Assembly (NCBI GenBank): GCA_025465095.1
Contig: JAODME010000010.1
Coordinates: 1-64,000, forward strand
Reading direction: 5' to 3'
DNA: 64,000 nt
DNA from: Microbacteriaceae bacterium
GTDB taxonomy: Bacteria > Actinomycetota > Actinomycetes > Actinomycetales > Microbacteriaceae
Positions 1 through 10,000 of the stretch are shown piece by piece (within the stretch, counting starts at the first letter, position 1; each line of letters begins with the position of its first letter). The notes under the pieces are model-generated. The model did not search any database, was not told the origin of the DNA, and worked only from the letters and a program-made list of their open reading frames with translations. The position numbers were made by a program, and so were the translations under genes.

Positions 1-538
1 GTCACTCACCGGTTACCACATGCACCGGGGAGCCCTCGCGGCCATGCACCGGCCGGAACTGCCGTCGATGGAGGCGGTTCTCGACGGAGCGACGCGCGTC
101 GTGATTCTCGAGGACATCGTCGACCACACCAACGTCGGCGCGATCTTCCGTTCCGTCGCCGGGCTCGGCGCAGACGCGGTTCTCATCACGCCGCGCTGCG
201 CCGACCCGCTCTATCGGCGAAGCGTTCGGGTGAGCATGGGAACTGTGCTCCAGGTACCGTGGACCCGGCTGCCCGAGTGGCCGGAAGCGTCACGTATTTT
301 GAAGGCGGCCGGGTTCCATCTGGCCGCGCTGGCTCTGACGCCGGATGCGGTACCCCTGGACGCCTTCGCCGCTCGCGCTCCCTCCAAGCTGGCGCTCCTG
401 CTCGGGTCCGAAGGCGACGGACTCAGTCGTGCGGCCCTCGAACACGCGGACACGGTGGTCACCATCCCGATGGGGCACGGTGTGGATTCTCTCAATGTGG
501 CGGCGGCCAGTGCGGTCGCGCTCTGGGCGTTGCGTTGA
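1..538 (+). CDS. TrmH/SpoU-family RNA 2'-O-methyltransferase, 5'-truncated by the window edge
   Basis: The reading frame is open from base 2 to a TGA at 536-538, so the N-terminal substrate-binding part lies outside the window. The SPOUT motifs are all present: motif 1 with NVGAIFRSVAGLGADAV, motif 2 with LLLGSEGDGLS, and motif 3 with IPMGHGVDSLNVAAASAVALW near the C-terminus. These form the trefoil-knot SAM site and the dimer interface. The likely reaction is 2'-O-methylation of a tRNA or rRNA ribose. Substrate cannot be deduced from the motifs alone. The downstream gene starts inside or just after the stop codon, suggesting co-transcription. Confidence 0.9.
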   Translation, partial: SLTGYHMHRGALAAMHRPELPSMEAVLDGATRVVILEDIVDHTNVGAIFRSVAGLGADAVLITPRCADPLYRRSVRVSMGTVLQVPWTRLPEWPEASRILKAAGFHLAALALTPDAVPLDAFAARAPSKLALLLGSEGDGLSRAALEHADTVVTIPMGHGVDSLNVAAASAVALWALR

Positions 539-1830
539 ATCGCGTGCCACCGACCCGAAGTCAACTCCTGCCTCGGCGCATCGTCGCACTCGGAGCGGCC
601 ATCGGCGTTCTCGGCGGCCTCGGCGCGTACGTTCCGGTGACGCTGCTCGCGCCCGTCGCTGCAGCGACGGCAAGCGTTGACGCGTTCGAGGCGCCTGCGA
701 ATCCCGTTCCCGATCTCGTCTGGCCGGCACTCGGAGCGAGCGCGGTAGGCGCCGTCGGCTTCGATGGGATTCTCTCCTCCAGCGGCAGTGCAGATGCGCT
801 CCCGATCGCCAGTATCAGCAAGGTCATCACCGCGCTCGTCGTGCTCGAAGCGAAACCGCTCGGCGTCGGTGAGTCCGGACCGCCGATCACGTTCACGGCC
901 GCGGATGTGGCCCTTCATGACGAATACCAGAGCGTCGACGGCAAGGTGGAGCCGGTGCAAGCGGGGGTGGTGATGACCGAGCGTCAGGTGCTCGAAGTCA
1001 TGCTGGTGTCATCGGCCAACAACTACACCCAATCTCTCGTGAACTGGGCGTTCGGCTCGAACGACGGCTTTGTCAGTGCGGCATCCGACTGGCTCGCCTC
1101 CAACGCTTTCGCCGCGACGACACTCGTCGAGCCGACAGGCATCTCGCCACGGAACGTGAGTTCAGCATCCGACCTGATCGGCATCGGCAAGATCGCCATC
1201 GCCGACCCTGTCCTCGCCGAGATCGTCGCAACGGACAGCGCGGAGATTCCCTTCGTCGGGCGAATCGACAACACCAACGACCTGCTCGGTATCGATGGGG
1301 TGGACGGGATCAAGACCGGGACCCTGGATGAAGCGGGCGCCTGTCTCCTGTTCGCGGCGGACTATGCCGTGGGGTCCCAACTCGTCACCGTCGTCGGGGT
1401 GGTGCTCGGCGGGGTGGACCACGACTCGCTGGACGCGGCGATCAGCCCGCTGCTCGTCAGCGTCGCAACCGGCTTCCGTGAGGTCACGCTCGCCGAGCAG
1501 GGGGAAGCGTTCGCCCGCTATGACACACCCTGGAAGCAGAGCGCCGACGCCGTCGCTCGGGACGCGGCCTCCGTCGTCGTCTGGTCGGACACACCCATCA
1601 CAGCCGAAACCGTCGTGGACCGCGTACGTGCCGCCTCGGCCGGCGACACGGTCGGGTCGGTGACGTTCACCGCAGGGAATCGAATCATCGAGATACCGCT
1701 CATGCTCGACGACGAGATCAGCGATCCGAGCCCCTGGTGGCGCCTGTCCCATCCGGCCGAATTTGTCGCTCCTGTAGTTTTCGGTCGATCGGTGGCGGAT
1801 CCGCACGAGTTTCCCAGCGTTTCGTCATAG
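535..1830 (+). CDS. D-alanyl-D-alanine carboxypeptidase family protein (penicillin-binding, S11-like)
   Basis: This is a secreted or membrane-anchored serine peptidase that would trim the terminal D-Ala of peptidoglycan stem peptides. A hydrophobic signal/anchor segment covers about residues 16-45. The penicillin-binding triad is complete: SISK at about residues 93-96 (nucleophile Ser and general-base Lys), SAN at about 160-162, and KTG at about 260-262. Start is uncertain: TTG at 535 overlaps the previous stop (TTGA), and GTG at 544 is the alternative. Neither has a convincing ribosome-binding site. The in-frame sequence upstream to 259 is antisense-like filler over the methyltransferase. 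The C-terminal third has no recognisable catalytic motif and probably forms the PBP5-like accessory domain. Confidence 0.85.
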   Translation: MNRVPPTRSQLLPRRIVALGAAIGVLGGLGAYVPVTLLAPVAAATASVDAFEAPANPVPDLVWPALGASAVGAVGFDGILSSSGSADALPIASISKVITALVVLEAKPLGVGESGPPITFTAADVALHDEYQSVDGKVEPVQAGVVMTERQVLEVMLVSSANNYTQSLVNWAFGSNDGFVSAASDWLASNAFAATTLVEPTGISPRNVSSASDLIGIGKIAIADPVLAEIVATDSAEIPFVGRIDNTNDLLGIDGVDGIKTGTLDEAGACLLFAADYAVGSQLVTVVGVVLGGVDHDSLDAAISPLLVSVATGFREVTLAEQGEAFARYDTPWKQSADAVARDAASVVVWSDTPITAETVVDRVRAASAGDTVGSVTFTAGNRIIEIPLMLDDEISDPSPWWRLSHPAEFVAPVVFGRSVADPHEFPSVSS

Positions 1831-1902
1831 AGTCGCTCTATCCGTGAGAGCACACGCTCGTATTTTGCGACTGGGAAGTCAACAGCCGGAACGAGTTCAT
1901 AT

Positions 1903-3006
1903 ATGAGCGAAGCATCCATCGCGGCGCCTGTCGTCACCTTCACCAAGACGAAGCCGGGCGGTAGTCGGGCCAACCCGACGACCGAGTACTCGGCCCTTCT
2001 ACGGACCATCCGGGAGGCCGGCCTGCTCCGTCGACGCACGGGCTTCTACGTGATGATGTTCAGCATCCTCACCGTCGCCCTCGGCGGCGTCATCACCGGG
2101 TTCATCCTCCTCGGCGACTCGTGGTTCCAGCTGCTGCTGGCTGCCGCGCTCGGCGTCATCCTCACCCAGTACGCATTCCTCGCCCACGAGGCGTCCCACC
2201 GCCAGGTCTTCGAGTCAGGCAAGGCCAACGACATCGCCGGACGCACCATCGCGAACCTTTTCGTCGGCATCAGCTACTCCTGGTGGATGACCAAGCACAG
2301 TCGCCACCACGCCAACCCGAACATCGTCGGCAAGGACCCGGACATCGAACGCGATTTTGTCTCGTTCACGCAAACGGACGCCGCGAAGGCAAAGGGCCTC
2401 TACGCCTGGGCCACCAAGCGCCAGGGCTACCTCTTCTTCCCCGTTCTCCTGCTCGAGGGCCTCAACCTGCACATCCTCGGGTTCAAGACGGTGTTCGGCC
2501 GCGGCAAGGTCGACAAGCGCTGGCTTGAGATCACGATGCTCGTCTCCCGCGTCGGCGCCTATGTCACCGTGATCTTCCTCATGCTCCCCATCGGCATGGG
2601 CTTCGCCTTCATCGGCGTGCAACTCGGCGTATTCGGCCTGTACATGGGCGCGTCCTTCGCCCCGAATCACAAGGGAATGCCGATTCTCCCGCACGACGCG
2701 AAGGTCGACTTCCTCCGCCGTCAGGTCCTCACCTCGCGCAACATCAAGGGCAACTGGATGATGGACACCTTCATGGGTGGCCTCAACTACCAGATCGAGC
2801 ACCACCTGTTTCCGAACATGCCCCGCCCCCACCTCGCGAAAGCGCAGGAGATGGCCAAGGAATACTGCGAGACGCACAAGATTCCGTACACCGAGACGAC
2901 ACTCACCCAGTCGTACGGCATCGTCATCCAGTACCTCAACCGTGTAGGGCTCGCCGCGGGCGGCGACCCCTTCGACTGCCCGGCCGCGACAAGCATGGGC
3001 CGTTAG
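1903..3006 (+). CDS. Membrane fatty acid desaturase (acyl-CoA/acyl-lipid type)
   Basis: This is an integral-membrane di-iron desaturase that introduces a double bond into fatty acyl chains and so affects membrane fluidity. Three histidine boxes are visible: HEASH at about residues 95-99, HSRHH at about 132-136, and QIEHHLFP at about 298-305. The Gln in the third box is the variant seen in the Delta-6/linoleoyl-CoA-like subfamily. No cytochrome b5 domain is fused, so an external electron donor is needed. Hydrophobic pairs lie at about residues 48-90 and 205-250, as expected for the family, and 367 aa is a normal length. The ATG at 1903 is preceded only by a weak purine stretch. Confidence 0.93.
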   Translation: MSEASIAAPVVTFTKTKPGGSRANPTTEYSALLRTIREAGLLRRRTGFYVMMFSILTVALGGVITGFILLGDSWFQLLLAAALGVILTQYAFLAHEASHRQVFESGKANDIAGRTIANLFVGISYSWWMTKHSRHHANPNIVGKDPDIERDFVSFTQTDAAKAKGLYAWATKRQGYLFFPVLLLEGLNLHILGFKTVFGRGKVDKRWLEITMLVSRVGAYVTVIFLMLPIGMGFAFIGVQLGVFGLYMGASFAPNHKGMPILPHDAKVDFLRRQVLTSRNIKGNWMMDTFMGGLNYQIEHHLFPNMPRPHLAKAQEMAKEYCETHKIPYTETTLTQSYGIVIQYLNRVGLAAGGDPFDCPAATSMGR

Positions 3007-3016
3007 AGGCTCCCGC

Positions 3017-3814
3017 TCAGCCCCTGTCCGGAGCGCTCCACGCGGCAATACTGCCCGCGTCGGGGCGTTTCGCACTGATTCCGTCACCCGACGACTGGTG
3101 ACGGACGCGTCGGACCACCCACGGCACCAGGTACTCGCGCGCCCAGCCCATGTCCGCCACCCGAGCCTGACGCCATGGGCGCCTCGACAGCGGCTCTGGG
3201 CGGAAGGGTTCGAGATCGTTCTGCACGCCGAGCGAGTCGAGCACCATGTGCGCGATCGTGTTGTGGCCCGCCGCCGAGAAGTGCAGCCGGTCGGGCGCCC
3301 ACATCCGCGCATCCTTCAGTTCCCGCAGCGCCCACATGTCTGCGACGATCGCATCGTGGCGCAAGGCGATGGCTCGCAGGTTTTCATTGAAGATCGCGAC
3401 CTTGCCGCGGGAACGGCTCAGCACGGGAGTCATGCCGATGTCGGGGCCGCAAAAGATCACGACGGTCGCGCCGTCGGTGCGCAGTCGCCTGACGGCGTCT
3501 TCCAGTCGGCTCGCGATGATGTCCGGATCCGTGTTCGGGCGGATGATGTCGTTGCCTCCGCCCGATATCGTGATCAGGTCGGGCCGAAGCGAAAGCGCCG
3601 CGTCAATCTGCTCGTCCATGATCTGCTGCAGCAGACGGCCGCGGATCGCCAGGTTCGCGTACGCGAAATCGTCTGTGCCTGTGGCGAGCACCTCGGCGAC
3701 ACGATCGGCCCAGCCGCGGTTGCCACCCGGGGAGCGCGGCTCCGGATCGCCGATGCCCTCGGTGAAGGAATCGCCAATCGCCACGTAGCGGGACCAGGGG
3801 TGTTGCTGGGTCAT
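3017..3814 (-). CDS. SGNH/GDSL-type hydrolase (esterase/lipase-like)
   Basis: This is a cytoplasmic SGNH-fold ester hydrolase. The nucleophile block GDS sits at residues 14-16 in GDSFTEG, the oxyanion Gly/Asn block is the GGGND stretch at about residue 90, and the catalytic Asp-x-x-His block is DRLHFSAAGH at about residues 175-184. No signal peptide is seen. The last ~65 residues form a basic, Arg/Trp-rich tail typical of actinobacterial members. It converges on the desaturase, whose stop is 10 bp away. Natural substrate is unknown. Confidence 0.9.
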   Translation of the reverse strand: MTQQHPWSRYVAIGDSFTEGIGDPEPRSPGGNRGWADRVAEVLATGTDDFAYANLAIRGRLLQQIMDEQIDAALSLRPDLITISGGGNDIIRPNTDPDIIASRLEDAVRRLRTDGATVVIFCGPDIGMTPVLSRSRGKVAIFNENLRAIALRHDAIVADMWALRELKDARMWAPDRLHFSAAGHNTIAHMVLDSLGVQNDLEPFRPEPLSRRPWRQARVADMGWAREYLVPWVVRRVRHQSSGDGISAKRPDAGSIAAWSAPDRG

Positions 3815-3995
3815 GCTCTCTAGCCTGCCTCACCGGGCGGAACGATGCGAACGGCGAAATATCACACGACAAAGTGTTTGTCACGCATCGCCAGCACATT
3901 CCCAGCCCGGCTTGACCCTTGCACAGCGGACTGCCAGAGTTTAAGTGCGCGCCGAACACCCGGTGCGCAAAAACTCGATCGACTGGGAGGTCGAC

Positions 3996-4265
3996 ATGGG
4001 AATCATCGGATGGATTGTTCTTGGACTGATCGCGGGTGCTATCGCCAAGGCCGTATTGCCTGGCCGTCAAGGCGGTGGGTGGCTGATGACTCTGCTCCTC
4101 GGAGTCGTCGGAGCACTCGTCGGTGGCTTCATCGGAAGCGCGATCTTCGGAATCGGACTCGAGGAATTCTGGTCGATCCAGACCTGGCTCGTGGCCATCC
4201 TCGGCGCGATCCTCGTGCTCGCGATCTACGGGTTCGTTACCCGCGGTTCGCGCAGCAGGGCATAA
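3996..4265 (+). CDS. GlsB/YeaQ/YmgE-family small stress-response membrane protein
   Basis: An 89-aa protein with three transmembrane segments rich in Gly and Ala: about residues 3-18, 27-50 and 57-80, starting MGIIGWIVLGLIAGAIAK. The Gly-zipper pattern and the charged GRQGG loop after helix 1 are characteristic of the family. Such proteins accumulate in stress and stationary phase; molecular function is not known. The start was placed at ATG 3996 because a strong ribosome-binding site GGGAGG (3985-3990) lies 5 nt upstream. Earlier in-frame codons have none. A strong hairpin terminator follows immediately. Confidence 0.92.
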   Translation: MGIIGWIVLGLIAGAIAKAVLPGRQGGGWLMTLLLGVVGALVGGFIGSAIFGIGLEEFWSIQTWLVAILGAILVLAIYGFVTRGSRSRA

Positions 4266-4282
4266 CGCTCGCACATCTTCAT

Positions 4283-4318
4283 CACGAAACTCCCCGCCTT
4301 TCGGCGGGGAGTTTCGTG
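4283..4318 (+). terminator. Intrinsic terminator, 16-bp perfect stem
   Basis: Bases 4283-4298 pair perfectly with 4303-4318 around a 4-nt loop (TTTC). The GC-rich core is flanked by AAA/TTT on both sides, so it could work in either direction. It lies 17 bp after the GlsB-type gene stop and insulates the helicase gene that starts at 4386. Confidence 0.85.
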
Positions 4319-4385
4319 CGTTCGGGGCAGCGAATGTGCCGCGCGTGGCTGAAGCCCGGAACTGCCTCGGGTAAAGTTTCATCGA

Positions 4386-6188
4386 GTGAACACACCCCCA
4401 GCGTCAGCCCACGGTGCGTTCGGAACCTTCGCGGCGGAGCACCTGTCACCCGCGTTTCCGGAGAGAGCAGCCCGCGGAACCGCCGAACGGCTTCGCGCCT
4501 GGCAAGCGGAAGCTCTCGACCTGTACTTCGAGACCGAACCTCGCGACTTCCTCGCCGCCGCTACGCCCGGCGCGGGAAAGACGACCTTCGCCCTCAGGCT
4601 CGCCGCGGAGCTTCTCGCGCGACGCGCGATCGACCGCATCACCGTCGTTGCGCCCACCGAGCACCTCAAAAGGCAGTGGGCTGAGGCGGCGCACCGGGCG
4701 AGTATCCGGCTGAATCCCGGGTTCCGCAACAACCACGGCACCGGCGGGCGCCAGTATCACGGCGTCGTCGTGACCTACGCGCAGGTCGCGATGGCACCTG
4801 CGCTTCATCGCGCTCTCACCGAGGACCGTCGCACGCTCGTGATCCTCGACGAGGTGCACCACGGCGGCGATGCCCTGAGCTGGGGTGACGCGATCCGCGA
4901 GGCCTTCGAACCGGCCGCCAGGCGCCTGTCGCTCACCGGTACCCCGTTCCGCTCCGACACGGCACCCATTCCGTTCGTCAGCTATCTGCGCAATGAGCAC
5001 GGCATCCGGCTCTCCCAGACCGACTACGACTACGGCTACGGGCGGGCGCTGGCCGACGGTGTAGTACGTCCGGTGATCTTCCTCGCCTATGCCGGAACCA
5101 TGCGCTGGCGAACCAAAATGGGCGACGAGATGGAGGCCCGGCTCGGCGAGGGGGACACGAAGGACGTCACCGCGCAGGCCTGGCGCACCGCGCTGAACCC
5201 GGATGGGGAGTGGATTCCCTCCGTGCTGAGGGCGGCGGACCGCCGGCTCACGGAGGTGCGGCACTCCGTTCCGGATGCCGGAGCGCTTGTCATCGCGACG
5301 GATCACTTCGCCGCGAAAGCCTACGCCGCGATCCTCAAGGAAATCACGGGCGAGGCTCCCACCGTCGTGCTCTCCGACGAGAAAGAGGCGAGCGACCGGA
5401 TCGACGCGTTCTCAAGCGGCACCGGCCGGTGGATGGTCGCGGTGCGGATGGTGTCGGAAGGAGTCGACGTTCCTCGGCTCGCGGTGGGCGTGTACGCGAC
5501 ATCCGCCTCCACACCCCTGTTCTTCGCGCAGGCGATCGGTCGCTTCGTGCGCACACGGCGCCGCGGTGAGACAGCGAGCATCTTCCTGCCGAGCGTTCCG
5601 TCGCTTCTCGCCCTCGCGGCGGCACTCGAGCTGGAGCGCGACCACGCCCTCGACCGCGAGAGCGTCGACGACGGGCTCGACGACTCGCTCCTCGAGTCCG
5701 CCGAGCGCGAGGAGAAGGCGTCGTCCGAGCTCCTCAACGACTTCACGTGGGAGGCGATCGAGTCGAGCGCGACCTTCGACAAGGTGCTGTTCGACGGGGC
5801 GGAATACGGTTCGCTGGCGGAGCCCGGCAGCGATGAGGAGTTCGACTTCATCGGCATACCCGGCCTGCTGGAGCCGGAGCAGGTGAGCGACCTGCTGAAG
5901 CAGCGGCAGGCACGACAGTCACGCCGGTCCACGGATCGTGAGAAGCGACGCGTCGAGGCTGGGGAACCGGCGCCCGAACCGGCGCCGCTCTACCGAACGC
6001 TGGCCGAGCAGCGCCGCCTGCTCAACAGCCTCGTCGGGATGCGCGCGAAGATCTCGGGGGAGCCGCACGGGCTCATCCACGCCGAACTGCGACGCGCGTG
6101 CGGCGGCCCGGCCGTCGCATCCGCGACCGTCAGTCAACTGCAGGCCCGCATCGACCTTCTGCGCAAGAACGCGGCAAAATCGCGCTGA
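4386..6188 (+). CDS. Superfamily 2 DEAD/DEAH-box helicase (SSL2-like)
   Basis: A 600-aa SF2 helicase. Walker A is TPGAGKTT at residues 60-67, motif II is DEVH at 155-158, motif III-like is SLTGTPFRSD at about 180, and motif VI is QAIGRFVRTRR at about 385. The C-terminal ~150 residues are charged and may bind nucleic acid or a partner. The GTG start has no Shine-Dalgarno, but TAAAGT (4372-4377) lies 8 nt before it, so a leaderless mRNA is likely. The next gene is a putative pyrimidine-dimer glycosylase 29 bp away, and the convergent operon is the imu mutasome, so a DNA-repair role is a reasonable inference. The exact substrate (DNA or RNA) is not shown by the sequence. Confidence 0.9.
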   Translation: MNTPPASAHGAFGTFAAEHLSPAFPERAARGTAERLRAWQAEALDLYFETEPRDFLAAATPGAGKTTFALRLAAELLARRAIDRITVVAPTEHLKRQWAEAAHRASIRLNPGFRNNHGTGGRQYHGVVVTYAQVAMAPALHRALTEDRRTLVILDEVHHGGDALSWGDAIREAFEPAARRLSLTGTPFRSDTAPIPFVSYLRNEHGIRLSQTDYDYGYGRALADGVVRPVIFLAYAGTMRWRTKMGDEMEARLGEGDTKDVTAQAWRTALNPDGEWIPSVLRAADRRLTEVRHSVPDAGALVIATDHFAAKAYAAILKEITGEAPTVVLSDEKEASDRIDAFSSGTGRWMVAVRMVSEGVDVPRLAVGVYATSASTPLFFAQAIGRFVRTRRRGETASIFLPSVPSLLALAAALELERDHALDRESVDDGLDDSLLESAEREEKASSELLNDFTWEAIESSATFDKVLFDGAEYGSLAEPGSDEEFDFIGIPGLLEPEQVSDLLKQRQARQSRRSTDREKRRVEAGEPAPEPAPLYRTLAEQRRLLNSLVGMRAKISGEPHGLIHAELRRACGGPAVASATVSQLQARIDLLRKNAAKSR

Positions 6189-6217
6189 CAGCGCCCTGCA
6201 CGGGAGAGACTGGACGC

Positions 6218-7045
6218 GTGCAGACGTTCCTCCCGTACGCCGACTTCGTCGAGAGCGCACGCTCGCTCGACCAGGCGCGTCTCGGCAAGCAGCGCGTCGA
6301 GGCGCTGCAGGTGCTGCGTGCGATCGTGCTGCCCGCATACGGCTGGCAGAGCCACCCGGCGATGCAGATGTGGCGCGGCTATGTGCCCGCGCTCACCCGC
6401 TATGCGCTCGACACCGTCGACACCTGGACCTCGCTCGGCCGTGCGGACACGACACGTCCGCTGATCGCCGAATTCGCGCCGGAGGTCGACGGCACCACCA
6501 TCGCCTCTCTGCCGCGGCCGACGTGGCTGGGAAACGAGGAGCTGCACCTGAGCCACCGGTCGAATCTCGTGCGCAAGGACCCGGAATTCTACCGGCCGCT
6601 GTTTCCCGGTGTGCCAGGCGATTTGCCGTATCTCTGGCCGGGACCGGACGCCGACGCCCCGCTGTCATCCGCCCCCTCCGGGCCACCGCTCTGGATCATC
6701 CGGGCCGGCTCGGCCGGCGAGCTGGAGGCGTGGGCGGGCACGGGCTCCGTCATGCTCGCGGAGACGTCGCCGCGAGGCCGACGCACGCCGGCCTGGCGGC
6801 GGCAGCTCGACCGTTTCGCGGAACTCAGGGTCGGCACGGCCATCGCAGCGCTCGTCGGCAACGGAGCGGTGCTTCTCGGCGGGACCATCGAGGGGCGGGT
6901 CACCTCGTACCGTGGGGAGGAAGATGAGACCGGCCTGAAACGGGAGGTGGGCTTCGACCGCGAGATGGCACGTGCCGAGTTCCCCTATCCGGCGTTGCTT
7001 CAGGATCCGCGGTCGGTGTTCGAGGTGCCGGGGCCCGGTTGGTAG
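6218..7045 (+). CDS. MSMEG_6728-family protein, pyrimidine-dimer DNA glycosylase-like
   Basis: The N-terminal ~150 residues match the actinobacterial MSMEG_6728 family, related to T4 endonuclease V-type pyrimidine-dimer glycosylases. Visible hallmarks are MQTFLPYADF, the DQARLGKQRVEALQ helix, WQSHPAMQMWRGY, and HRSNLVRKDPEFYRP near residue 115. The C-terminal half is a less conserved extension. GTG 6218 was chosen because a purine-rich CGGGAGAGA lies 8 nt upstream and because the family begins with this sequence; the in-frame stretch back to 6098 overlaps the helicase gene. It is probably in one unit with the helicase. Glycosylase activity is inferred from family membership only. Confidence 0.82.
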   Translation: MQTFLPYADFVESARSLDQARLGKQRVEALQVLRAIVLPAYGWQSHPAMQMWRGYVPALTRYALDTVDTWTSLGRADTTRPLIAEFAPEVDGTTIASLPRPTWLGNEELHLSHRSNLVRKDPEFYRPLFPGVPGDLPYLWPGPDADAPLSSAPSGPPLWIIRAGSAGELEAWAGTGSVMLAETSPRGRRTPAWRRQLDRFAELRVGTAIAALVGNGAVLLGGTIEGRVTSYRGEEDETGLKREVGFDREMARAEFPYPALLQDPRSVFEVPGPGW

Positions 7046-7053
7046 AGAGCACG

Positions 7054-10000
7054 TCAGCGGAAGTCGCGAGAGTTCGTCTTCGCGGTGAGCGGCAGCAGCT
7101 CGAAGCGGTCGGCGAGCAGATTCACCACACCCTCTTTTGAGCGCTCGAGGATGCCGCGAACGATCATCGCGGGTGCCTCTCGCGTGATCCGGCGGTAGCG
7201 GTTCCACACGCCGACGCTGCAGATCACATTCACCAGACCGGTCTCGTCCTCGAGGTTGACGAAGGTGATCCCGCTCGCCGTCGCCGGACGTTGCCGGTGG
7301 GTGACGATGCCGGCCACCTCGATCCGTCGCCCGGATTCTGCCTCTTTCAACTGGGCGGATGACAGCACTCCCCGTTTCTCAAGCGAACCCCGCACGTGCC
7401 GGACAGGGTGGTCGTCGGGTGAGATCCCGGTCGCCCAGAGATCGGAGACGAGCGTCTCGGATGCGGTGGGCAGGTGGAACAGGGGAGGCTGCACCGAGAC
7501 ATAACTGCTTGGAAGGTATTCGGCCCGGTTCTGCGCGGCGTCGCCCGCGGCCCAGAGCGCCTCCCGCTGTGACATGCCGAACACCTCGAACGCACCCGCC
7601 GCGGCGAGGGCTTCGAGTTCGACGGTCTCGAGTCCCGTCCGGTGCACGAGGTCGGCCATGTCGACGTAGTCGCCGCGGCTGGTGCGCTCCTCGACGATGC
7701 GTTTCGCGAGCACCGCGCCGATTCCGCGCACTTCGGCGAGGCCGAGCCGCACCATGAAGGCACCGTCGCGCCGATGGTCGTCGCAGTCGAAGTGGGCGGT
7801 GCGGTCGAACTCTGGCACGGGGGGTTGCTCGAAGTGAAGGCATTGGGGGGTGCCGGTAACTGGTTTCTTCGCCGAACCTTCGGCGCCGCCATCCAGCGGT
7901 TCCAGCAGGGCATCCGCCCCCGACCTCAAGATGTCGGGACGGCGCACCTGAACACCGTGTCTACGGGCATCCGCCACGAGGGTCGCAGGAGAGTAGAAGC
8001 CCATCGGCTGGGCGCGCAGCAGCGCGGCGAGGAACGCCGCCGGGTAGTGCAGGCGCAGCCACGCACTCGCGTAGACGAGCAGCCCGAAGCTCAGGCTGTG
8101 ACTCTCGGCGAACCCAAAGTTCGCGAAGGCCTGAATCTTGCCGTAGATGTCGTCGGCGACGTCCCCGATGATGCCGTTGTCTGCCATCCCCGCGTAGAGC
8201 TTGGTCTTCAGCGACTCGATGCGCTCGATGCCGCGCTTGGAGCCCATCGCGCGGCGCAGCAGGTCGGCGTCCTCGCCGGTGCATCCGCCGACCGCCATCG
8301 CGACCTGCATGAGCTGCTCCTGAAAGACAGGAACCCCGAGGGTGCGCTCGAGCGGTTCGACGAGCTTCGGGTGCAGGTAGGTGATCGGCTCCTCGCCGAG
8401 CTTTCGCCGGACGAACGGATGCACCGCCCCACCCTGGATCGGACCCGGCCGCACCATCGCGATCTGTACCACCAGATCGTAGAACCGGCGCGGCTGCAAT
8501 CGGGGGAGGAGCCCCATCTGAGCGCGGCTCTCCACTTGGAACACCCCGACGGAGTCGGCACGGCAAAGCTGATCGTAGACGCCGGCTTCCTCGCGTGGGA
8601 GGGTTTCGAGGGTCCACTTCTCGCCGAGGCTCTCCTCAACCATGTCGAAGGTGTACTGCAGTGCCGCGAGCATACCGAGCCCCAGCAGATCGAACTTGAC
8701 CAGTCCCATCCAGGCGCAATCGTCCTTGTCCCACTGCAGCACGGTGCGGTTCTCCATGCGCGCGTGCTCGATCGGCACCACCTCGCCGACCGGACGATCG
8801 GTGAGCACCATCCCGCCGGAGTGGATACCGAGGTGCCTGGGGAATTTCAGCACCTGGTGGGCGAGGTCGACGACAGGCGCCGGGATGTCGTGGTCGGCAC
8901 TCGAGACGACGGCACCCCAGCGTTCCACCTGCTTGGACCAGGCATCCTGCTGGCCGGGGGAGTGTCCGAGCGCCTTCGCCATGTCGCGCACCGCGAACTT
9001 CGGACGGTAGGTGATCACGTTGGCGACCTGCGCGGCGTTCTGCCTGCCGTACTTGCCGTAGACATACTGGATGACCTCCTCCCTCCGGTCGGAGTCGAAG
9101 TCGACGTCGATGTCGGGCTCCTCGTCGCGCATGCTCGAGAGGAACCGCTCGAACGGCAGCTTGTAGTAGATCGAGTCGACGGCGGTGATGCCGAGCAGGA
9201 AGCAGACGGCGGAGTTCGCGGCGGATCCACGCCCTTGGCAGAGGATGCCGCGGCTCTTCGCGAACTTCACGATGTCATAGACGATCAGGAAGTAGCCGGG
9301 AAAGTCCTTGAGTTCGATGACCTCGAGTTCGCGTTCTATCCGCTGCCGATCGGCATCACTGAGCCCCGGGTACTTCACGGCTGCGCCGTCCCAGACGAGC
9401 TTTCGCAGCCAACTGATGGGCGTGTGACCCGCCGGCACCTTCTGCTTCGGAAGCCCGGGCCGCGCTCTCTTCAACGGGAACGCGAGGTCGTCGGCGAGCT
9501 CGACGGTGCGCTCGACGACGCCGGGGTAGCGGGCGAACCGCGCGGCCATCTCCGCTCCCGATCGCAGGTGCGCTGCCCCGGATGTCGGCAGCCAGCCGTC
9601 CATCTCATCGAGGCTGCGGCGGGCACGCACCGCCGACAGTGCACTTTGCAGCCGGTGCTGCTCCGGGGTCGCATAGTGCACGTTTCCCGTCGCGATCGCC
9701 CTCAGGCCGAGCCGCCCGGCGATGCCGTAGAGCGCGTCATTGTGCTCGGTGTCGAGCGGGTTGCCGTGGTCGGTGAGCTCGACGACGACATTGTCGGCTC
9801 CGAAGAGCTCGACGAGGCGGAACACCTCAGCTTCGGCGGCATCCGCCCCGGATCTTTCTGCACCACCGCTTTCGGCGCCGCCCATGAGTGCCTGGCGCAC
9901 CCGGCCCTTGCGGCATCCGGTCAACACGAGCCAGTGCCCGCCCGCCCTGCGGCCGAGTTCATCGAGGTCGTAGACCGGGCGGCCCTTCTCGCCGCCGGCG

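Noticed and set aside
1070-1078. TTGTCAGTG, a perfect PafBC-type half motif
   Set aside because: It lies inside the carboxypeptidase coding region and has no TANNNT eight bases later.
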